From positions 1-15,214 of the forward strand of contig MU634140.1 in the NCBI GenBank assembly GCA_026770595.1: a stretch of DNA of 15,214 nucleotides, written 5' to 3'. Positions 6,201 to 15,214 of this stretch are shown here, one piece after another. Source of the DNA: Ochromonadaceae sp. CCMP2298 (lineage: Eukaryota; Sar; Synurophyceae; Ochromonadales; Ochromonadaceae). The translations under genes and the position numbers were made by a program. Under the pieces are notes generated by a model. The model worked only from the letters and a program-made list of their open reading frames with translations. It was not told the DNA's origin and did no database searches. Numbering within the stretch: position 1 is the first letter of the stretch; every line of letters starts with the position of its first letter.

Positions 6201-9200
6201 ATGGACTTTGGCGCTTCGTCCTTGCAGACGACCTCTGTGGCCACGGAGTTCACAGAACATGAAGAGACAAGGAAGAAATGTAATAAGTGGCCATACTCTT
6301 GAGGCTCTCTTCGTTGGATAACATCTTTGTACCTTTTCCACTTTCCTCACCACCAGATACGCAAGAAGAGAACTACAGAGCGTACAAACTGTTCTCGATG
6401 ATGGACGTCGATGGTGGTGGTTCAATCTCCCTCCGCGAGATCTATCGTGTTCTTATGGGAGATGCGGAGAGATTCGTGTCTTGCGACTTCGACCACCCTG
6501 ACACAGGCATTATATGGGGGCTGGACGATGAGAATTGTGTCATCATCACAGAAATAGAGGCCGGGTCGCAGGCTGCGAGCTATCCCTTTCTAACATCGCG
6601 GATGAGAATTCAGTCCATCAACGACGAGGTGATAGCACGTGGGAATCCTGTGTCCTTGGAAAAGGTCTATCAGCTGCTGCTGCGATTGCACGACGACGCT
6701 GTCACTCTGGAGTTCGAGGAGCCTATCATCGTCGTCAATCGGTTCAGCTGCATCCTGGACCTGGAAGTGAACAACAAGCTCTACGCGGTGACATTACCCA
6801 TCGGTGCTGTGTACAACCTGGACTCCTTCAAGCGGAGGCTGTCGGAGGACATGGCGCGCATGGACCCGCTACTGAAGCACCTGCATGTCGACTTCTACCC
6901 GCGACAGCGACAGATATACTTCCACTCGAAGAAGTTCCAATTCCGATTCCTCTTCCACTCCGGTCGGAACAACAGGAGGAGCTGTCGCTATGCACTGGGC
7001 TTCAACGCTGAGGACCTGCCGTACGCAGCGTACCACACTGGTCAGCCTATGCTGATCGACCTGGACCTCGGACTGGATCGGCAGAAGACGGAGATCCTAT
7101 TCAACGAGCTGTTCAGCAAATTCGATCGTGACAACTCTGGTGAATTCGAGTTCGAGGAGTTCAGGGATTTCTACATCAAGTACTTGGATACTGATGAACG
7201 GATTGCCTACCTGAAGAAGTTCGCAAATCATCGGTTCAGAGATATCGAGCTGGAGAGGCGGGCGAAGATACTGACGCTGGAGAGGGAGAACAAGCTCAGG
7301 CGTCGGGCGTATCTGAAAGTCAAGCATGCGGACTTGTTAGTAGTGCAGAGGAATGCGTTTCTGGATAACTCTATCGTCGATAACCACGGAAACCGGCGCC
7401 GCATGTACAAGCATCGACCGGCACCGGAGGGGAAATCTACCAAGGAGGCTGTCAAGATACGGAAGCGGAGGGAACAGTCTCTGTCCTCTCTTCCAGCAGA
7501 AGATCTGACATATGACTGGGGCCGTGAGTCTGACGTGTCATCCATGGGGTCGCCTGGACGTGGGGTGTCGTTCGGCCGGGGGGCTGTGGTCCCTGGAGCG
7601 TTGTCAACAAGAACTGCGGATGGGCGAGTGGGTGTCAGTAAGGAGGAGGAGAGGGAGGATCGTCGCCTTTCCAGCAAGAAGCGAAAAGTCGACAAGGATC
7701 AGAAGCAGTCAGAGCGGCGGAAGAAGATCCTGAAGCGCATTTTTGATGCGAACAAGGAGCTGAACAAGGCTGACAAGCACGACGCGAAGAGGCACGTGGA
7801 CGACGAGAAGAAGCAGAACGGCTACATGCTGGAGGCGCACCACGCCATCAAGAAGGCACTCATCAAGCGATTCACGCTGCGCTCCACAGACTCCCCAGCT
7901 CAGTCCCTGCACATGGACATATCGAAAGACGTGCTGTCTCCTGCGCTGCGGATAGACTCCGCCATCCTGGGCAACGACGAGAACCTGGACAACATACAAC
8001 TAGATGACCTGCATCCGATGTTTATGCACCCAGCCGCGCAGAAGTACTTCTTCATCCGAGAGTCGAAGAAGAAGAGCGCGCAGTTCGACCAGGAGCTCAA
8101 GCACCCAGCGTTCTTCACAGCGGACTACGAGCGACAGCCCACCCGCCACTCTCGTACTTCAATGTCGACGTGTCGCATTATAGAGCGGTCACAAGCAGCC
8201 GGAGTGGCGTACCGGGAAGAGCACGGCACCAAGCGCGTGAAGAATATCCCCCCCGAGGAGCAGATCGTGGGTCGTGTTGCGAAGAAAAACGTGGTGCGCT
8301 TTCTGCTCGATGTGGAGTACCCCCCCACACCGGCGGACACCGTGGCCCGAGTCACTCTGCTGAAGATCCGCGTCTCTGGACTTACCAGCCTGCACCTGTC
8401 AGAGCCCAACTCTCCCTTCGTCGACGTGACCTGCGGGCCGCACCGGTTCTCCACGGAGGTGCACTCGTTCGGGGGGCGGAGTTCTACGTGGGACGACCTG
8501 AACTGGGTCTTCCGACTGCAGAAGAGAGACACGCTTCACGCAGTGGTGCGCTCCGGGTCTGCTGTGCACTCCGAGATCTGCGGTAACTTTGAAATAGGCG
8601 CGGACGATATAGCGGGCCTGGAGATAGACGACACCGGACATGCGTCTGTTCGCGCGCCACTGCTGGATGGAGCGGAGGTGGTGGGGGAGATGGTGGTGGA
8701 GTTCATGCTGGAGCTGGGTGAGGACTACGATTGGTACGTCATCCAGTTCAGGAGGGAGGAGAACCGCAAGCACAAGAAGCTCGAGACGCAGAGGCAGCTG
8801 TCGCAGCGCTTCTCCGGTCATGCCGATCACGACAAGGTGGACTACCCGCTGCCCATTTCTATCACGGACGTGTCGCTGTTCGACCTCAAGAGCGCGCACG
8901 TCTTGACTCGCAACAGCCCCCACGTCAAGCTCAGCTGCGGGCACACCACAGAGGTGTCCTCAGTGAAGGAGGGGGGCGGAGACAGCTGCAAGTGGGACGA
9001 CATGCAGTGGAATGTTGCCCTCCACAGCGAAACAGCAAACTTGATATTTCTCATTTACTCCGGCAGTGTTTGCATCGGTCGGTACGTGATCAACGGTACC
9101 GATCTCGCTTCGCTTCAGCGCTCGAGCACCAACACAGTGGAGGTGATGGGGGACATAAAGCAGGGCCAGGAGTTCACCGGTAAGATCAGCTTCACCTGCA

Positions 9201-12200
9201 CGCTGGACATGAGCCGGCGCGATCTTGGCTCTCCAGCGCGTGCTCCAGACGAAATTGATCTCCACGGAGATGTGGCGTTTCCAGCAATCATGCATCTGCA
9301 TTCTCTGGATTTGGCCGATCTCAAAAGAGTGAGCACATTCAAGCAAAATTCGCCGCAGCTGTTCATGACCTGCGGGGACTGGAGCCGGACAACGGTTCCT
9401 GTGCCCCACAGCGGCGCCGCTGCTTCCTGGTGGCATCTGGAGTGGTCCTTTCCCCTGCACGCGAAGCTGTCGATCGAGATCAAAGTCTTCAGCGGATTCC
9501 AAGTGGTGGGGTCGTTGGTCATCCGAGCATCTTCGCTGGTGAAGCTGCGTCGCACCGACGGAATGCAGGAGATATACGGCGAGCTCAACGATGGCTCCGC
9601 GCTGGTCGGTAAGGTCCGGATCATTGCCTCGTACAGCTGCGAGGGTCAGTCGTACAGCGTCGGGAAGGAGTTTTCAGCGCTGAAGGGGCTTGCCTTCAAA
9701 TCGCCCGAGATAGGCGGTTATGGCAGTCTCCCTCTGGGCAGGAGTACGGGGTCTCTGGGTACGGGGGGGGGCACGGCTGAGGTGGGTGTGGACATGGGTG
9801 CGGTCATCCACCACAATAGCCGCACGCGCGCCTATCCGTGCAGACTGACAGTGACAGACATCATCGCGAACGACATGAAGTCCGTGCACCTGCTGTCCCA
9901 GAACTCGCCCACGATCAACTTCGCGTGCGGGACGAGCGCCGTGTCGACCACCGAGATCCCCAGAGCCGGCTCTTCCGCCATATGGACGGGCATGAACTTG
10001 GTCGTAAATGTGAGCGACAAGAGCGCAGTAAGGCTCGCCGCATGGTCAAAGAATGCGTGTATCGGCTCAAACACCATGAGCAGCAGCGCGCTGATGGACT
10101 GCGCCCCCGACAGCACCGGCCACCGCGACTGCTTCCTCACACTGGCCGACGAGAATGGGAAGATAACAGGGAAGGTGAAGCTGACCTTCTACTTCGAGAC
10201 GGTGGAGAAGGTGGAGGTGGTGGGCAAGGCCATCGACAACTCCGCACTGGTCGCTGGCCTGACGCCGCCAGTGCTCCTGACGGTCTACACGGTGTCGGTT
10301 ATAAACCTACGGCCCGCCCACAGGTTTGCCCAAAACTCCCCCATCGTGAAGGCCGCCGTGGGTGCGTGGCGCGGAGCTACCTCAGTGCAGGACTACGCGG
10401 GCAAGAACGCCAAGTGGGAGGGCGTGATGTGGTCGGTGGTGGTGCAGGAGGACGCGTCTCTGCGACTGAGCGTGCAGTCGGGCACCATCGTGCTGGGGGA
10501 GGTGAAGTTCCATATCGACCAACTGCTGCGCCAGCGACCCAGCCCCGCGGGGCTGTGCGAGCTCATCGGCCACCTGATCGACGAAAATGACCCCACGCAC
10601 GATGAGGGGCAGGTGCGCATGGCGTACACTTACGAAGCAGAGCCGGACACCCAGATCGACTCTGACTCAGACGAAGAGGCGCCTACTGCCCCCGAGAGCG
10701 GGCTGCCCCTGCGCACCAGCAAGACCATAAGGGTCGTGGCCAATGTGCATCTGCTGTCTGTGAGCCTGAGCGGCCTCACCGCCGTGCACTCCATCAAAGC
10801 CAACTCGCCCTTCTTGAAGATCCGCTGCGATGAGTACCGCGCTATCACCAACGTAAGCACAGAACTTCTCGACCCTTTGCTCCCATCTGATTATTCACCT
10901 TCGATCCACCATCCACCTGTCCACCTCACCTATCCACCCCTCCAATAGACGAAGTTCTTGACCGGGAAGAGCGCTGCATGGTTCGACCTCTCTCTGCGCT
11001 TCGGCATGACGCGCCAGTCCAGCCTGCTCATCGATGTAGTCTCAGACCAGACCACCGTGGGCGTGCTGAGCCTGTCTCTGGCCGACCTGCAGGGCGAGAA
11101 GGACGACTTTGGAAACACAATCGTGCGCGCAGCAGTCCACTGGGAGGGCGTGCAGCGGGGCCAGGCGGTGGTTAAGCTGAACGTCGACAGGATCGGACGC
11201 TTCGCCGCACACGGCCTCACGCACGCCAAGGGGGCGGAACCCGAAGAAGATTCGAAGTTCCAGTCCTGGGACATCAGCCGAGGGCCCATCAGCATCCCCT
11301 TCCTGCTGCGCATTGCCCGCGTCAGCATCCTCGACTTCGACCCCTCGGTGGAGAAGTTTTTCCAGAGTGACGTGGTGCTGCTGGAGGTGAGACACGACAC
11401 ATGGGTGAAGGCCACGCCTAACACGCTCAGGGGGGCGCAGGTGGAGTGGGTCGACGCGGACTGGATTTTTATGGTCACGAACCCCAAGCACCCCTTCCTC
11501 CTGTCCGTCATGCTGAACCTCCAAGTGGTCGGCACCTTGGAGGTCCTCGTCAGCGACATTGTCAACACTGCCCCCAGCGCGAGCGGACTAGTTGAGCTGA
11601 GTCTGCACCTGTTTAGGGGTGCCTCCTCCTGCGCCAAGGTGCGGCTCGCCGTCACCCTCGCCCCGTATATCACGCCCGCGCAAGAGCTGCAAAGACAAGC
11701 CCAGATCGAGCAGGCGCCCCCTGCTGTCCTGGGGTACCTGCGCGTGAAGCTTCTGAGAGTGGCGGACCTGCACCAGGTGTACGGCCTTTTCCTCAACTCC
11801 CCCAAGGTGAGCGTGACCTTCGGCCCGTGGAGTTCTTCCACAGAGGTGGCGATGAATGCCGGGTCCAGCCACACCTGGGACCAGCTCTCGTGGGGCCGCA
11901 TTGCCATGTACGAGAGGTCTACCTTCACTGCAAGGGTGTGGAGCGGCAACGAGGTCCTCGGGGAGTTCCGGATCACTGTGATGGACTTGGTGGGCGCACT
12001 GGAGGGCCAGGACAGCACAGTGCTGCTGGAGGGCGATGTCGTGGACGGGGCGGTGTGCAAGGGGCGCTTCGAGATGGAGTGCCTATTCGTCAACGAGCAG
12101 AATCCAGACAGGGCGGGTTCGAGTGCATTAGAAACCCCCTCCCGCAGCGCCTCATGGCAGGGCACCCTCTCCACCCTCCCCGACGCCCAGCCAGACGTCG

Positions 12201-15200
12201 CAGTGCTGTCTGCCTCCACGCCCACCCCGCGCCTCACCGAAGTGACCGTGCTGGGCATCTCTCTGTACGACCTCAAGCCCTGCAGCGCCGTCTTCCGCAA
12301 CTCTCCCCAGGCGAAGCTCAACTGCGACACGTGGAGCAACTCCACCAACGTGGCCAAATTCACCGGCAGCGCGGCTAACTGGATCCTCAAGGGCGCCACC
12401 TGGAAACTCACCATGGCTGCGGCGACATTTCTGAAAGTCTCCATCTTCTCGGGCTCCTCTCTACTGGGCTCTGTGGTCGTCAGCACGCGAGAGCTGCTGG
12501 AGATCCCGAAGGACAGCCAGGGGGTCACGAATGTCGTGCGTGCTCTGGAGCGCGACTTGGATGTAACGGGCAGGCTTCGGCTGTCCGTCAATGTCTCCTT
12601 CTTGCAGGAGATGGGAGACTTCTACGAGAGGAGGGAGAAGGGCGCGATGAACTTCTCCGTGAGCAACTCCGTCATGCGCAACGGCCCCGTCGACGCACCC
12701 CACGCAGACATCGTGCTGCGATCCTCCCACCCCCTGCAGCTGCCTCTGAAGGTGAACATCGTGCGGCTGACGTGCCTGGACGTGGCTGCGAAGCGATTCA
12801 TTGGCGCCCGCACTATCAGCGTGCAGGCGGAGAGCGAGGAGTGGCGGAGGGACACGCCCGCCAAGTCCAGCTCTGGCAACCACGCCGAGTGGGATGACCT
12901 GAAGTGGGCGGTGCTGATGCTCAAGGCCCCCTCCACGCTGTCCTTCTGCGTCAAGAGCGGGGGCAGCACTGTGGGCAGGGTCACGCTCACTGCGCAGGAG
13001 ATGCTCTCCATGCCCCGCACATCGCAGGGCTTCGTCGAGGTGTTTCGCAACCTGCGCGTGAAGGAGGGAAAGATCGCCGGAAAGCTCCAGATCTGCATGC
13101 TGCTGTCCCCGTTCCTGAACAAGCAGGAGAGGCAGGCCCTCTCTGAGATCGCCGAGAGAGAGCTGGAGGCGCAGAGTGCGAGCCTGCTGGAGCTAGCGCA
13201 GATGGATGTCGAGCTGATAAGTGCTTTGGACATCCCCTCCATCCACGGTACCGTCTTGCTCAGCCTCCAGGCGGGAGACTTCTCTAAGCGCGACTTGAAA
13301 ACCACCAACAAAGCAGGTGTTGCGGTGTGGGGGAACCTGACCTGGCGAATGCGGCTCATGGAGAGATCCAACGTGGTCATAACGGTGGCAGCCAATGGCG
13401 AACCCATCGGGAAAATGCTGATAAGCGCGGCCGACGTTGTCGCCACTCCGGTGGACGACGAGGGCATGGCTGTGGTCTACGGGGACCTGCTGGACGGCAT
13501 CGTGTACCGGGGCAGAATCAGCATGACCTGCAGAATGCGCTCTGGTGGGACGACTATCGACTCCTCGGGCAGGGTGCGCACGCAGATTCAGGACGATGTG
13601 TACGAAGACTACGTGGTGCTGCACGCCATCTCCGCCAAGAACATGAAGCCCGTGCACTCGGTGGGCAAGAACTCCCCCATGGTGAAGGTGGAGCTGCGCG
13701 GCCTCAGGTACCAGTCGGCCTCCCTCCCATACGCGGGCAGCAAAGCTTACTGGGCGGATCTGCTGTGGAAACTACAGACCACGCCAGCCGGTGTGGTGAA
13801 GGTGTCGCTGGTGTCGGGGTCGGTGCTGGTGGGCTCTGCGAAGATCTCTACCAAGGAGGTGCTGGAGAAGTTGGCGGACAGTGCCGAGGCGGTCGTCACT
13901 GCGGATCTGGTGAAGGGCGAGGCGTACGCGGGCAGTGTGTCCCTGGTGCTGCGGAGGGACAAGAAGCCCGTGTTGGGGCTGGTGGGGGAGGAGTTGAAGG
14001 ACTCGGTGCTGTTCCGACTGGAGAACGACTACGACCACTCCCACCTCTCTCCTCCATCGCCTTCGCCCTCCACAAGCAGGGGGGACGAGTCGGAGTGGCA
14101 GGGAGTGGGGGGGGCGCTGAACGTCAGCAGCTTTCGTGATAACCGGCAAGTGACGGAGCTCGACGTCCAGTCCCTGCAGTCGAACTCGCCTTCGCACACC
14201 TACACGTCTCGCTCCTTGGGCTCTTCGGGCTCTGACTCTGCTAGGTCTATGGACTCGTTCGACTCGTTCGGCTCAGGCTCAGACTCCGATGCGAGCGACA
14301 CGCGGAGTCTGGGCACCAGCGAGCAGGAGAGCTATCTGCTGAGCCTGCGCGACCACTCCTCCAGAATCGGGCCCTACCACCCGAAGGAGTCGATACAGGC
14401 CAGCAGCCTGGAGGAAAGCTATCGCTCCTCAGCCAGCTTCTCCATACAGGACAGCAGGCCTAAGTCGTCCAGGAGCGATTCGGGTTTCAGCGTCGGCTCC
14501 GAAACTTCGGATAATTCGGATGATGACGGCCCGAGCGAGCAGGAAAGCTATCTGCAGAGCCTGCGAGACCACTCCTCTAAGATAGGAGCGTTCGTTCACA
14601 GGCCGTCCGCGCAGGACAAGAGCCTGCACAGCAGCCACCACTCTTCGGCGGGTATGGGTATCTCCAGCAGGCCTAAGGCGTCCAGCTTGCGTAGCGACTC
14701 GGTCAGCTACGCCGCTGCAATCGCCGCAATCGCTGAGGCATCTTCGGATACCTCGACTCAACAGTCGGAGGACGTTGACACGCAGGGGGGTCGGAGCTCC
14801 CTCCCCTCCGGGGCCCCATCCCACTCCCCCTACCCCACACCCTCTCTCTCTGGACAGGAAGACAGTCTGGCTGGCAGCTTCGAGTCCACTGTGGGCTCCA
14901 GCTACATCGAGCGCAGCGCCATGGAGGACTTCAGAGACCGCTCCCTCCTCAGCGCCGACGCAGACACCTACTCGGGGGCGGAAGACACCCACGCCACTTC
15001 CATAGGCAGTGCGAGTGCCTCTCGCTCCACAGACTTTGAATCGGCGTCGGCTGTGAGGACTGTCGACGGTTCGCGCGAGAGCTCCATCTACCAGCCCAGC
15101 AATTCTCTGGAGTCCGCTACCTACGACGCTAGCACTTTCGACTCCTCCAATGCCCCAAGTTCCGAATTCGGGACAGCGAAGTCATTGAACCTGTCCCTGT

Positions 15201-15214
15201 CCCAGTCCCAGTCT
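6201..15214 (+). CDS. Giant EF-hand / PDZ-like / multi-C2-like repeat protein (3' end outside window)
   Basis: Exons 6201-6279, 6357-10852 and 10949->15214; introns of 77 and 96 bases. The ATG follows an in-frame TGA at 6180-6182. 2947 codons are visible with no stop at the right edge. Order of parts: EF-hand 1 with loop DVDGGGSISLRE (43-54); PDZ-like domain (about 70-148); unassigned beta-rich domain (about 152-262); EF-hand 2 with loop DRDNSGEFEFEE (283-294); basic coiled-coil and disordered region (about 300-690) with KKRKV at 467-471; twelve C2-like repeats (690-2531); Ser/Asp-rich tail (about 2560 onward). Both EF loops keep the acidic residues at positions 1, 3 and 12, so calcium binding is likely. 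No signal peptide or membrane segment is evident. C2 and PDZ domains usually work at membranes or in scaffolds, so a calcium-responsive cytoskeletal or membrane scaffold is a reasonable guess, but the function is unknown. Confidence 0.82.
7119..7165 (+). other. Second EF-hand of the giant protein
   Basis: The 12-residue loop at residues 283-294 (codons 7124-7159) has Asp at 1 and 3, Asn at 4, Gly at 6, Glu at 7, Phe at 8 and Glu at 12. This is a near-canonical calcium loop, followed by the helix FRDFYIKYL. It is the better of the two EF-hands, although the first (codons 6404-6439) also looks functional. The pair is unusual in being split by about 230 residues containing a PDZ-like and another domain. 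Confidence 0.8.
8345..13966 (+). repeat. Twelve tandem C2-like domain repeats (protein-level)
   Basis: Approximate coding spans: 8345-8725, 8849-9211, 9275-9640, 9839-10204, 10268-10642, 10727-11197 (split by intron 10853-10948), 11294-11668, 11732-12100, 12233-12610, 12740-13111, 13202-13549 and 13607-13966. Each is about 115-125 residues. The shared pattern is a strand plus a D/N-L-x-x-V/A-H step, NSP followed by alternating hydrophobics and C-G, a Thr, a Gly-rich turn, W-x-x-L/M-x-W, a strand, SG or a relative, hydrophobic-G, a Leu-rich step, G-x-L/I-x-D/E-G and a final strand. This is the layout of a C2 beta sandwich. Repeats 7, 10 and 11 are the most divergent (NSP lost). Linkers are 10-65 residues; the one at about 1140-1185 is Gly-rich and that at about 1456-1480 is acidic. 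Assignment to C2 is from pattern only. Confidence 0.72.
14312..14743 (+). repeat. 72-residue tandem duplication in the Ser-rich tail
   Basis: Two head-to-tail 216-base units, 14312-14527 and 14528-14743 (residues 2647-2718 and 2719-2790). Both begin G-T/P-SEQESYL, continue SLRDHSS-R/K-IG, and later carry SRPK followed by RSDS. DNA identity is high over the first 57 bases and falls after that. The surrounding tail is dominated by Ser, Asp, Gly and Glu and is probably disordered. A weaker third relative may begin near residue 2840 (SSYIERS...FRDRS). Confidence 0.75.

Noticed and set aside
6287-6356. A GTG or in-frame 5' extension of the giant gene running through 6287-6356
   Set aside because: This stretch is bounded by GTAATAAG at 6280 and a pyrimidine-rich CACCAG at 6356. 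Splicing joins an ATG-started exon in frame (…RKK-Y-TQEE), so it is better read as an intron.
9838-10590. Plus-strand open frame of 250 codons in another frame
   Set aside because: It lies wholly inside C2-like repeats 4-5 of the main frame and is Arg/Gly/His-rich, typical of an out-of-frame reading of GC-rich codons.
10930-12591. Long minus-strand open frame of about 550 codons
   Set aside because: It is a shadow of the GC-rich third exon. The plus strand carries the repeated NSP...W...W...SG...G pattern with clear periodicity, while the minus product is low-complexity Ser/Thr/Arg without domain logic.
13327-14139. Plus-strand open frame of 270 codons
   Set aside because: It overlaps repeats 11-12 of the main protein out of frame, with Gly/Arg-rich composition and no recognisable domain.

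Overview
The window reads as nuclear DNA from a eukaryote, most likely a single-celled alga or other protist. The evidence is four intron-containing protein genes with short GT-AG introns (62 to 115 bases), long intergenic spacers, a foldback element, and one giant multidomain protein. The sequence alone does not let me name a lineage. Nothing suggests a bacterial or organellar origin: there are no operons, no Shine-Dalgarno spacing and no rRNA or tRNA genes.

Layout. (1) 1-1654, plus strand: a (ACCT)n tract of about 94 bases, probably the end of an intron, then the last six exons of a gene whose start lies outside the window. Its product looks like a von Hippel-Lindau (VHL)-type protein with an acidic Ser-rich leader and a basic Pro/Ser-rich tail. 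(2) 1655-2240: the 3' region of that gene and a 227-bp near-perfect foldback (MITE-like) element. (3) 2241-2912, plus strand: a YjjX/DUF84-type inosine/xanthosine triphosphatase. (4) 3195-5694, minus strand: a five-exon gene for a 712-residue secreted or Golgi-lumenal glycosyltransferase-like protein. (5) 5695-6200: a divergent intergenic region with several palindromes and a short upstream ORF. (6) 6201 to the window end, plus strand: a giant gene with at least three exons and 2947 codons in the window, still open at the right edge. Its product has an EF-hand, a PDZ-like domain, an unassigned beta-rich domain, a second EF-hand, a basic coiled-coil/disordered region, twelve C2-like repeats of about 120 residues, and a Ser/Asp-rich tail with a 72-residue tandem duplication.

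The genes do not form an obvious pathway. The observations most worth following are: the giant EF-hand/PDZ/C2-like protein, whose repeats seem to have replaced the acidic calcium-binding loop with a Ser-Gly motif; the VHL homologue, which aligns without gaps over the pocket region yet keeps only part of the hydroxyproline pocket; and the foldback element, which ends next to a possible first exon of the nucleotide-sanitising gene. All exon boundaries were read by eye from splice consensus and frame continuity. No similarity search was possible.
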